Made by a program: the position numbers and the translations under genes. Below the pieces are notes generated by a model, which had not been told where the DNA came from, did not search any database, and was given only the letters and a program-made list of their open reading frames with translations. Positions 1 to 9,938 of a DNA stretch of 64,000 nt are shown one piece after another. Each line of letters starts with the position of its first letter. Position 1 is the first letter of the stretch. The stretch comes from Solea solea (lineage: Eukaryota > Chordata > Actinopteri > Pleuronectiformes > Soleidae): the NCBI RefSeq assembly GCF_958295425.1, contig NC_081153.1, forward strand, positions 10,746,419-10,810,418, given 5' to 3'.

Positions 1-198
1 GTCGCAGTCTGTGGGAATCACTGATATATGAGGGTGGGAACAGCAAATGTTTGATGATGTGAGCCTGGGTGGGCGCAAACTCATTTATTTCATGTGTGGC
101 TTATCCCGCAGTGCCCGAATTGTTTTTAGCCAACAAACTGAATTTTCTTTTATCCATCTTCATTCTGTTCTTCATCTCTGTCTCTCCCTTTCTCTCAG
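1..198. other. Intron-like flank upstream of a candidate exon
   Basis: No open frame of note. The last 50 bases or so (about 146-196) are strongly pyrimidine-rich and end in CAG, which is the polypyrimidine tract and 3' splice site expected just before an exon. Nothing else is recognisable. Confidence 0.4.
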
Positions 199-329
199 CA
201 AGGCTCCTCCAATGCTCAACTTCCGCGTCGGTACCAGAAAAAGTCACAGAAAATCACTACCCCCAGTGAGGGATGGAGACTAGTGTGGAACCAGGTTGCG
301 GAGGTGCCCTCATCGACAAGCCTCCACTG
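199..329 (+). CDS. Candidate internal coding exon of an unidentified gene
   Basis: This 131-base segment is preceded by a long pyrimidine tract ending in CAG and followed by a near-consensus donor (CTG then GTGAGT). Only the frame starting at 199 stays open throughout, giving 43 residues that are basic in the middle (RRYQKKSQK) and contain EGWRLVWNQ. The other two plus-strand frames have stops, which is mild evidence for coding. I do not recognise the peptide. Joined to the next exon-like segment at 1417, this frame reads a TGA across the junction, so either that segment is not the partner, the exon is the last coding one, or it is non-coding. A lncRNA exon or chance splice signals are the alternatives. 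Confidence 0.4.
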
Positions 330-952
330 GTGAGTCGACATAATCCGTCACTTGCTGTGGCAGTGTACAGACTCTGTGCCATCATGACTTCACTCATTAT
401 GGGTTCGATTGTAAAACAAACACATTCACAGTGTCGTCATGATCAGCGATTTCCAGCCAGCAACACTCACAAGATGGTGGTGGACAATTGTTTAAGGTCA
501 GGACGAGATCTCAGCGTCGTCTTCTCTGCGGTGCCTCAGCTTTTAAGGTCCGCTGGTTTAGACAAATACCTGTACTCTTCCACGGTATGAGCTCCCCGTG
601 CACTTCATTTGATCCCTACTCTCAGTACATTCTCCACATGGCTCTAACCATTCCACTGCTAAGTAAATGGACCTCTGAAATTCTCAGCCCTTGATAAAAT
701 CTCATTGCCCATCCCTGGGTGCTGATCTTGCCTTTGCTATGAGGGATGTTTATCAGTGATTGCAGGGCACCGACTCTGTGCCGAGGTCACTCGCTTACCG
801 TTGCCACCAAGTGACCACTTTCTCTCCCTACCTACTGCAAATTGAAAAAAATGATTTCTGCAGCTCACTTATAGTAGTGAACTGTCATTTGATGTCAGTA
901 GCTACGTCTACTTGTGTTCCTACTCATTCCTACTCATTCCTACTTCTTTTCT
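330..952. other. No gene seen
   Basis: Unique-looking sequence with only short chance ORFs. If 199-329 is an exon, this is the start of its downstream intron. The segment TCCTACTCAT is tandemly duplicated around 917-940. Confidence 0.4.
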
Positions 953-1275
953 TGATTAATCGCTGAATCGTTTGGTCCTTAAAATATCACAAAACCATAA
1001 AAAATGTTGATCGCTGTTCGTCAAACCTGGAAATGATGATGTTCTCAAATGTCTTGTTTTGTCCACAAACCAAAATGATTGACTTTTAATGATTAACTTG
1101 TTATCCAGAGCAAAGGAATTAAGAAAATATTCACATTTAAGAAGCTTAAACAATCAGAAATCTTGTTTTAATCATGAAAAAAGCTTCAAACCGATGAATC
1201 GATTATCAAAATAGTTGTCGATTAATTTAGTAATCGATTAATAATCGATTCATCGATTCATCGTTTCAGCTCTAG
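953..1275. mobile_element. Non-autonomous hAT-like repeat, fish family with ATCGATTA termini
   Basis: The right end (1196-1275) is a run of ATCGATTA/ATCGATTC motifs closing with TTTCAGCTCTAG. Such ends are typical of very common non-autonomous hAT repeats in fish genomes. The body, with TCTTGTTTTGTCCACAAACC near 1050, also matches my memory of that family. The left terminal repeat is only vaguely preserved (GATTAATCGCTGAATCG near 953), so the copy is old or truncated at that side. No coding capacity. Confidence 0.55.
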
Positions 1276-1416
1276 GTAATACAACACAGTTCATGTCCAC
1301 CTGGCACTGCTGAGGTGAGACCAAGTGAGGTGAGTTGTCCTGATTAGACACACACCGTGACACAATCGTACCACACCGATGCACATGGTTAAAGCTTTTT
1401 TATTCAACCTTTGTAG

Positions 1417-1461
1417 ATCCTGGAGGAAACGCAACATGTTGGACGGCCACAGTTGGTCCAG
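1417..1461 (+). other. Candidate 45-base micro-exon
   Basis: The segment is bounded by a pyrimidine-rich acceptor ending in TTTGTAG and a strong donor, CCA then GTAAGTGAG. One frame is open, starting ILEETQHVG. It is not phase-compatible with an uninterrupted reading frame from 199-329, because the junction creates TGA. It may be a non-coding exon or chance. Confidence 0.25.
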
Positions 1462-2964
1462 TAAGTGAGCCTCCTCTTCATTCCTGTTTCATATTTCAGG
1501 GGACCCCTTGCTAACGATGCTTTATTTCGTTGTTGATACAGACATTTGTAACTGCATGTCCCAGCCTGCCTTTAAACTTACTTGTCAAACCACATTTAAG
1601 CCACAGTACCTGTGTGCTACAGGGTTGCTGGTTTGCATGCAGTGGTGTATATGTTGGGTTGCAATTGTGCTGTGGAATGAGAATATAAAGTGTTTCATTT
1701 AGCAATGCATGTGTGTCTCAGTTTGTTAGGTTTTGGCCACTTTACAAACGGCTCACACCTAATAAAATAAATGCCTGCTGAAGTTTCATAAATCAAAAAA
1801 AAAAAAAAAATCTATTTGGCACTCTGTCTTGCCGCTCAACAGCCATTTCCAACTGGAAGATAATGTTTGTAAACCACTCGCGCTCCTGCACCGAAGTCCA
1901 TATAACTTGTGTTTTTAGCTTGAAAGGACACGGGAGCTGCTTATGTCGCTCAATAAGTCTGAACAAAGAATTGAACTCTGTGACCCTTGTGTGATGTTAA
2001 ACTGGGGATTTTTCTCCATCGACTTTGGTGACACTGGTGCACAAATTCAACATCCGCTCCCTTCAGGATTCATCAGTGCATATTTATGGATAAATATACA
2101 CTACACTCAAGGTTTGACCACGTTAAAATATGAATACATTGAATCCGTCACTCCCCCTTGTCCAATCAGACACACAATGGATCCCATCTACAATGTCCTA
2201 CAATGTATCTACAGTGCAGAGGAAGCCATAAATTGGCCCATTTCTCTCCCCTCTGCTTCGATGCTGCCTTTCTCCTCAGGAGGAGAACAGATGCGTAGGC
2301 ACTATTAAAGCAGCAGCTGACTGTGTTTTGTGATGTTTATCGCTCCCCTGGCTGCCAAAGATTCACAGTAAATATCTGTTTTATTGCGCATATAGGGCCC
2401 CCACTTTTACACCAGTGAACCGGTTCCCCCTACCTATAGCCACCCACGGTCAACTGGAAGCCTGTAACCACGGTGCGTCTCCTCCACCATATGCAGGGCC
2501 GAGTTTAAACGGGGCTCCCTGCCATGTGCATCATATCATTAAATGCGGTATCTCACACCGACTCGTAAAGCCGCATTCGTCATAAATGTCCCTGGTAATA
2601 AATAAAGCAGCCTTTTATTAGGTTTTGTCATCTGCGCAAACTTTGAGTTAAAAAAAAACAGGGTGAAATGACTATTTTCTTTCTAAGTATTGAGGATTAT
2701 CTGTGGAAGTAGAGTGGGAGTAAACTTAAACCTCAATGTTCCTGTAAAAATTAGAGGTTCAGAGAACATTCATTGGCAAACACTAGTGAAATTAGAGGAG
2801 AATTTTAACTAAATTCACACACTTCATTTCATTTCTTCGTCATATTTCGGTTTAGTCAAGTCAATAATTCAATATGTTTTGTTGCAAACTGAAAAACAGT
2901 CTATGGAAATGTTTAAGTTGAGTAATTAAGCATTGTGGCCACACTTCCATTTCACTATTGCCAT
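1462..2964. other. No gene seen
   Basis: AT-rich, unique-looking DNA. It holds an A-run at about 1796-1810 and a good-looking isolated splice acceptor (CTTTCTCCTCAG, ending 2280) with no convincing coding frame after it. The longest ORF (121 codons at 1943-2308) has no recognisable composition or motif and I treat it as chance. Confidence 0.4.
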
Positions 2965-3037
2965 TATTTCCACCGGCTCTACTCACCCCTCACTTGCCTC
3001 GGCACGGCACGGTTTAGGTTGCATCTCCACTACAAAA

Positions 3038-3078
<41 letters not shown>

Positions 3079-3232
3079 TGACTAGTGACTTTACACCAGA
3101 CTCCTGTAGTTGTTGGAGATGAATCCACATTTTTAGGATTGTAAAGTAGTGTAAACTGATCTACAGTCCGGCTTGATTTCTGTCCACACGTCTCCGGAGC
3201 ACAGACTCCTACTCCACAGACTACAGCGGCAG
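2965..3232 (+). mobile_element. Truncated copy of Harbinger-like non-autonomous element, with CA repeat
   Basis: It begins TTTCCACCGGCTC and shares blocks in the same order with the complete copy at 58316-58798: GGCACGGCACGGTTTA, GAGTGACTAGTGACTT and CCGGAGCACAGACTCC. The right terminus (GTGGAAAAGCGCC in the full copy) is absent, so this copy is 3'-truncated. A (CA)17 tract at 3042-3075 has expanded inside it. Confidence 0.55.
3042..3075. repeat. (CA)n microsatellite
   Basis: About 17 uninterrupted AC units inside the truncated element. Likely polymorphic. Confidence 0.9.
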
Positions 3233-5304
3233 GCTCTTGTTCACACAAAGGTGAATGATATGGAAACTATCCATCCCTAGTGGAAGAGAAATGGCCAGAT
3301 TTGTTGATGGAGAAAAAGGATGTAAGGTGATGTAGGGGGGAGGGTGATGCAAGGGGTGATGGAGGGATGAAGTGATAAAAGAATGCAAGTTGAAAGAAGG
3401 GGGATGTGATGGAGTGGCAGCCTCCTGGAGTCCAGGTCAACCACTGAACTCTAAAAGCACCCGTTTGATCATGACATGTCAAGGATGTGAGTAGAGAGAG
3501 AGAGCAGGAGGGAAAAAAGGAGGAGAGGCGGGGAGAAAGATGGCACAACACCCAGGAAAAATGCTCATCGTTTGGCACCGGATTGAGTGATCCATTTCAG
3601 GAACTGGGGGAGCACATATAGGTGTGCGTATGTGTGTTTGTTACCTTGATTTCATGCACTGTCTCGCACACATCACTCCTTATGGGAAGGTGCTGGATTG
3701 CTTAGCCCATGGATTTGACGGACGGCACATCAGTGAGCCGCATCGATCTGAGGGGTTGGTGGAAAGGCGAGGTGTGTGTGTGTGTGGGGGGGGGCGCAAG
3801 CTGGAGTTTGGTTGTCACAGACAGAGAGATGGAGGATAGTATCAGGCATGCAATCTCACAGCCAGGGACCCTGGCGTGGAGGGATAGGTCGGAGCCATCC
3901 ATCTCTCTGCATTACCCTTAGCCGCAAGGACATTAAGCCAGAGGGATAAGGGCCTGTCTGGGGGTGTTTAGAGCGACACGTGGTTATCTCTCTGTGGGGA
4001 CCACAAGGTTAGAAGACAGTGATACACCCAGGCAGATGGGCACTTTCTCTGCTTTGAAGTGTGTTGAAGTATAGGAGGCGGAGAGAGCGAGTGCATGGTT
4101 ATAAGGCTTTTATAGGTTTTTTTTTGTTTTTTTTCTCAGTTTCTGTGCGCTCTCCTACATGGAATAATTCAAGTGTACATAAGATCAAGTGTATTTCGTG
4201 ATGTTTTAGAGAGTAGAGCACTGTCATAGTCGGTGAACTATGGAGTGATGTGGCTATATGAATTCCAACATGTATTGCACATTTAATTTCCTGTTCTTCT
4301 CAAGAAGACTTAAGAGAGAGACTTGAGGGAGTATTGTCCTTTTAAATCCAAGTGAAGGAGTTATGAGAGTGACTGTTGAGTCTGCCTTGTCACATTTAAT
4401 CAAAAAATAAGTCCTTACACCATTGATTTTTCATCAATTACCGTTAGATTTAAGGTCGTCTGAGTTGAAACTTGTGTGGGCTTTCAATAGCATATCTGGC
4501 AGAAAGTGACCTGACCTCTCTTCCACGGCGCCGATCTGCACTTTCAGTGTGAAAACAGCTGTCGACATGACACTGTTCCCAGCAGACACGACTGTGACGA
4601 CGGAAACCGTAAGACTCTGAGGTGTCCCTTTTTTTTTACAAATGAGTCTTTGGCCTGTGAGGTGTGATAAGAGGATGATAAAACGTAGAGCTGATGGGGC
4701 CTTTGAGCACCCCCTAAATGAGACAGGGATGTGTGCAGTGTCTTTCACTCTGGGAACCTGTCGGCCGTCCCCGCCTGGCTGGGAACTCCCCTGGTGCCAT
4801 GGTGTGGGACTCTGTGATCGATACGTTATGTTGTCAACCTCAGCCCTTCACTGATTAGGAGACACACATATTATCACGATACAGTTCTGTGTGTTTGCAA
4901 GATTCTAGGTATATAATATCTATCATGACACGTGGCTTAATATGCAGCGTACCATAATATATTGTACTTTGGCCCTGCACCGCCAGTGTTGCACAAAGCA
5001 GCTGCTGTGTGATCAGATAGGGAAGCTGTGACGTCTGATGTTTCTTTGCATTGTATAGATTATGTCACTCATGCACAACCACACCGATGTTTGTCAGAGA
5101 CAGGAAAACGTTAAAAGTTAGTGCAACTTCTATTAACTGCGTCAGGTTCACGTCGGACACAATAAGTACTCTTGTGCTGCACTCTGTAGCTCACAGTCTG
5201 AGCACAGGGCCGCTTCTCAGTGGAGCATTTTTTTCTTTTTTTCCTGTGAAAACTCTGACTCATGTGCACTCAGACATTGACTCCAGAAAAATGCACTCGT
5301 GAAG
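3233..5304. other. No gene seen
   Basis: Purine-rich stretches (for example 3290-3550) and a GT/poly-G tract at about 3772-3795 produce spurious ORFs. Nothing resembles an exon, RNA gene or complete mobile element. Confidence 0.4.
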
Positions 5305-5370
5305 TCCGGCTCTTTTGGCTCGGCTCCCTTAGAAGAGCCGGTTCTTTCCGGCTCCCAAATGGCTGTTCAC
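5305..5370. repeat. Fragment of GGCTCGGCTC repeat family with internal palindromes
   Basis: The segment has GGCTCTTTTGGCTCGGCTCC followed by AGAAGAGCCGG and CCGGCTCCCAAATGGCT, which form several short inverted repeats (GGCTCTT against AAGAGCC). This resembles the palindromic ends of a hAT-like fish repeat known for such GGCTC motifs. I cannot define its other end. Confidence 0.4.
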
Positions 5371-6244
5371 TTAATCTCACTCAGAGCCTTCCATTTTAGC
5401 CTAACTTAGCAATTGAATGGCTTGTAAGCAGTTTTTTTTGATCAGTGTTTTCATAAATGTTCCATTTGTTATTGGCCACATGGTGTGTCCATCAAAGGAA
5501 AGAAGATTTGATTCCCCCCGATAACACCCTATTCTCTTAAGCAGATCCCATCACTGATATACAAAATGAAATGCAAAAGTCTAAAATATTCTTAAGTTTT
5601 AATGTGTTTTTTAATTAAAAACTTGACAGCCTGTAAGTTGCTAAAATAAAAAAAAATAAGTGCATTGTTATTGCTCATAAAACAAATGACAATCAGTAAT
5701 GGCTGCATGTGTGCAAAGGAATTAACATGTGCTTATATCAATGAAGACTGAGAGTGCTTGCAGGATTCTTGAGATAATCACATTTAGTGAATACAATATT
5801 TAAACAGATTGATGCATGTACAGTGGGATCCATGACTCAGACCATAATGAAAACCATCACTACCAAAACGTCATGTACTGTATCAGCAATCCTTATCCTT
5901 AAGTGTTATTATTAATCAGTAATAACCCGGCTAAAGGTTTCTATTAAACCACTTTGCAGAAAGTGAATCCGCCGCATGCCGAGCGCAATCAGACAGATGC
6001 GAGTAACCACGTCTTCATCAGTGCATGACCATCAGAAGATCAGTGCATCAATCTCTGTTACTTGAGATCGAGAGAGGCAAAGTTCAAGTGTTCAGGGTGG
6101 GTTTAGAAATACCAACATTTTTCAGTGAATGAGTGGGAAAAAAAAGGTGGCCTGTGTCCTAAAGCGTCCAAGATTTATGGCAGTATGTTAGGAGAACAGG
6201 CAACAGAATCACACAGCAGTGTATCAAACTGACAGGGAAACATT
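5371..6244. other. No gene seen
   Basis: AT-rich non-coding DNA with short A-runs. No recognised repeat or exon. Confidence 0.4.
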
Positions 6245-6440
6245 GTGGTGACAATAGTTAAGACTGGAGATGGACGCCTGCACCGAAATAACTACACCCT
6301 GACCAAGGAGAAGTACCACTCTATTCTTCAGAGACGTGCTCGACCATTCCGGTTTACATCTTTGTGGGGAATGATTCATACCGGAGCGGGGGAAATGACT
6401 CAAAGCTTTGCAAGAAATACCAAAAAAACTGATACCAAAC
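6245..6440 (+). pseudogene. Fossil fragment of a Tc1-like transposase
   Basis: The translation contains LTKEKYHSILQRRARP, which matches in kind the segment of fish Tc1 transposases between the second and third catalytic acidic residues. That segment normally leads into GQGF..QDNDPKHT. Here the reading frame shifts: the bases after 6355 (GGGGAATGATTCATACC, then AATGACTCAAAGC, then CTTTGCAAGAAAT) still resemble the Tc1 DNA but are read in a different frame, and the N-DPKHT block is lost. No terminal inverted repeats are visible. This is a dead internal fragment. An open frame runs on to 6568 by chance. Confidence 0.6.
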
Positions 6441-6568
6441 CAAAATCTACTGTCATATACAACCGGTTACACACTAGCAGAAAAAAGCTAATTTCCAAAA
6501 CTTTTTCGAAGCATTTCCACAACAAACCTCACAATGTCACTGCTTACAGAGAGTTGACTCGTCCATGA

Positions 6569-9447
6569 TAAACAACAGATGTTGATTCCATGCTAATTGT
6601 TATTATAAAAGCTGCAATGGGACAGAAGCAGCAGACGACCCTTTTTATTTATCTAACAATAAAAAAAAAAAAACGTCATGTGGTTTGGTCGGGTTAAGTA
6701 AAACGTGATATTTTGAGCAGCTTGAGCATCTTTTAAATGCCCAGCTGCTTACAAATAGATCCAGGAGACCATTAGGGAAGCAGCAGCTTTTTATAAGATA
6801 GCGCCTGTCATCTTTGCTCTGTGATGTTTTGTGTTTATCCCAGTAACATTTCTTTTTTTTTCATTAAATCCAAAGACGGGGCTGTTTTAAAATTGCCGAC
6901 TTTTGTAGTGTTTAATGGCTTTTGGTTCATCTTTGAAATCAGTAATGCAACAACCTCCTGCTCACAGCATCGTGCCACACTAAATAAGGATGGTAGTCTC
7001 TTTGCTTTGCTCTCTTGTGTTTTCTGTTGCATAAGCAAGTCCCCACACATGCAAATGCATGAGTACTCGTGCACATGCTGCGACACCCTTGTCTGGAACA
7101 GCAGCTCATCCGTTCCATTTCATGGTGAATTCTGCTGGCTCTGAACGCCATGTGTGTTTGTGCTTGTAAGTACTTTATGTGTAATTTTGTGTCCTCCACT
7201 TCTTTTTTTGTGTGTCTTCGGAGCGAGTTTCATGCGTGCGCCTGCTGGGTATATTTACTCCCATCACACTGTCTCAGTGTGCATATGTAGACACAGCTGT
7301 CTGTGTAACACAGCTTGGCTCTGTGATCCAAAGGGAGCTTCAGCTGCTTTGATATATGCTCTCATAACTTACACATGGGGATAGTGAGCCTGTCAGGAGA
7401 GCCCACCTCATTCAGCACCAGATCTTCCGTGTATAGGTAGACGGATGTGTTGTTGAAACAGAGCCGCGGGTCGACGTTTAAACCCAACTCCATCCTTATA
7501 CTGCACGTGTGCTCGTGCATATTCAGACGAGTTCTGCTGTTTGCCCTCGAGGAGCAAGGATCTCTGCTGTGTCAATAACGACGAGAGCAGCCAAGATTTT
7601 AATGGGAATATAATCTCCTGCTTATTTGTTCTTTTTTTTTTTTTTGGCAATCAATGTATTTAGTTTGCCTGCTGCGCGTCAGTATACAGGAAGGAGTGAG
7701 GCATGGAAAAGGGAGGCTGAATCAAGTGGACAGGACAGCTTGTTAGAAGAAAAAGAAGCACAATATACAAGACTGGAGAAGGATAAGTACGTAAAATAAA
7801 TTAGCAAGGAACTGGAAATAATAATAAAAAAAAAATTCTAATCTTCCTCCAGTTCATTGCTGCCTCTTGACATTGTATTTAATCCAACCTAAGCCCTTCC
7901 GCCCTTACCTCCCTGCTAATGTTTTTATTATGGCATCACACCTCTTACACCACTCTCTCTCTCTCTCACTCACACACACACACACACTCTGGAACAATGA
8001 TCCTTTCCTCTGTGGGACCAAAGGCCTCCCTGCTAGACCCCAAGAAAGAGTGATTGAGACTGGTTAAAAGTGAGATACATACATAGAGATACGGTGGCCA
8101 CTGATGGGAGGAAGAAAAACAACATTCGGCAGTGCATGACTCCCTCAGTCTTCCACTGATTAATAATGTTGTCCTTAAGGTGGCAAGAGGCATTCCTCCT
8201 TTAGTCTGTCTTCCTCCCTTTCTACCTCTACCCCAAGGATACACTCAGCTGTCCAGTGCCACTGTGTGGCAGTAATTGTTCCCATTTGGGCAATTTTACA
8301 TGATTTAATGTATGAAAGTACATTGAAAATCACACAGTTCAACAGATTTTTATCCAACGCAGGTACATTTTCTTTATGATTGAATCCGATTTGATCTTCT
8401 GCAGCTCTAGCTGCTGCATGGAGTGGTGCGGAGGTCTGTCAGCCTTCCAAGAACTGCATGCCTGTCACCGGACGGTGCACAATTAAAGCAGTGTTATGGC
8501 TGTTGTGATGGGGCAAATTAGATAAAAGCAAGCCACCGGAAGCCTTAGTAATTAATGGGATGCACTGGCCAACCCAATACAGCATAAAAGCTGAGGAGTG
8601 TAAGGAGTTTAAAACAGACACATCCTACAGTTGTTATTTGTTCACGTCAGAAAGTTACAACATAAAACCGAGAACAATTCTCTTACTGGCCTGATACAGA
8701 CATGAACCCTCGCTTTTACTAGGTTGTATTTCTTCAGCAGTGGACTCCGGCACATAAAAACTATAAGCTTCATCTGTGACACACGTTGTAAAATCTGAAG
8801 TAATCAATAATGTCATCTCAGTGTATATACTGCAAAATCAGTTTGGGTGTCTGAAGTGTCATCCTCAACTCTGATAGCTGACTGCGCTCGCTTGCAATGC
8901 TGCTGATGGAGACTCCCCGAAGGGCCCCCCGAAAGGAAAATAAAACCAATCTCGCACAGTAGTTATTCTGTCATCAAGTGACATCAAAAATACAGATGAA
9001 ATACAGTCGTCTTGCCACATTGATGCCGAGAACATTGGAAGATATTAAGATATATCATCCTCTCTTTTAAGAGGAGGCATTGTGGACACCGGATCTCCAG
9101 GCAGCTGCATAACAAGAGCTCTGCTAAAAGATGAGACCGGAAGAGAAATGAAATGAAAGTCTAATATCCCACCCGCAGCTGAGACAGGAGTTTTCAGATA
9201 AGTTTTATTGCTTTTGAAATGAATATATGGCAGGGACAAGCAGCATGAAGACGTATGATACAGTTGGAACAAAAATTAAACATGATTTAGCTTGCTCTGT
9301 ATACACAAGTCCAGATATATGGGAGTAATCGGCTTCTAGGTGTTCAATATTCTCGATGCTCACTCACTCATTGTGCTTCAGTACATCTTAAAATCACAGG
9401 CGGGCAATAAGTTGTAACGTTTGAAGTAAACGGTGGTTTTCTCTTTG

Positions 9448-9448
<1 letters not shown>
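6569..9448. other. No gene seen
   Basis: Non-coding DNA with simple tracts: A14 near 6660, T14 near 7631, and a (CT)n/(CA)n compound at about 7952-7987. Overlapping short ORFs on both strands have no family resemblance. Confidence 0.4.
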
Positions 9449-9486
<38 letters not shown>

Positions 9487-9560
9487 TATGTATATATATA
9501 TTATATATTATAATTATATATATGTATATATATATATATATAAAATAATAATTATGTATA

Positions 9561-9598
<38 letters not shown>

Positions 9599-9600
9599 GT
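9449..9600. repeat. (AT)n microsatellite tract
   Basis: About 150 bases of TA dinucleotides interrupted by TAATTATG and GTATA variants. It lies about 80 bases outside the L1 3' end and predates or is independent of it, because the target-site duplication lies between them. Confidence 0.9.
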
Positions 9601-9677
9601 TAGTGCTTTCTATCTTTGCTCCATTCTGCTCTCTGTTTTCATGAGGTTGGTGGTTCATGAGGCAACAGTTTTCTTTT

Positions 9678-9688
9678 GGCCTTTTGTT
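9678..9688. repeat. Target-site duplication, 3' side of L1
   Basis: GGCCTTTTGTT here is repeated exactly at 15162-15172 on the other side of the element. The bases outside differ (TTTT before this copy, AAAATG after the other), which fixes the insertion boundaries. The pre-insertion site would read TTTTGTT/AAAA on the plus strand, consistent with T-rich priming by an L1 endonuclease. Confidence 0.85.
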
Positions 9689-9705
9689 TTTTTTTTTTTT
9701 TTTTT
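9689..9705 (-). other. L1 poly(A) tail
   Basis: A plus-strand T-run (9687-9705, partly shared with the duplication) is the minus-strand poly(A) tail at the 3' end of the LINE. Its uninterrupted state agrees with a young insertion. Confidence 0.85.
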
Positions 9706-9714
9706 AAATATATG

Positions 9715-9720
9715 TTTATT
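9715..9720 (-). terminator. L1 polyadenylation signal AATAAA
   Basis: The minus strand reads ACTAATAAACATATATTT and then A-rich tail. The hexamer ends about 9 bases before the tail, close for a canonical signal but common in LINE 3' ends. Confidence 0.7.
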
Positions 9721-9938
9721 AGTTTTTCAACAGGTAAGACAAGAACACTAAACAAAACAGTCAAACAAACAAACATTTGGCTCACTTACATATTCAAATC
9801 CAAGTTCAAATTCAAATTCATACAGGCAGAAGATTCAGGGGTCACATCTTATACAAAGGAGAAAACATTCAAAACAAATAAGTAAAATAAAAGGAATACA
9901 GAAATAAAAGTGTCCCTTTTGAGGTAGAGCATTCAGAG

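Noticed and set aside
199..329. An MCPH1 exon, suggested by ANGPT2/MCPH1 nesting in mammals
   Set aside because: The peptide does not resemble the BRCT domains or flanking MCPH1 sequence I know.
9449..9658. Tyr/Ile-rich ORFs
   Set aside because: Translations of the AT microsatellite.
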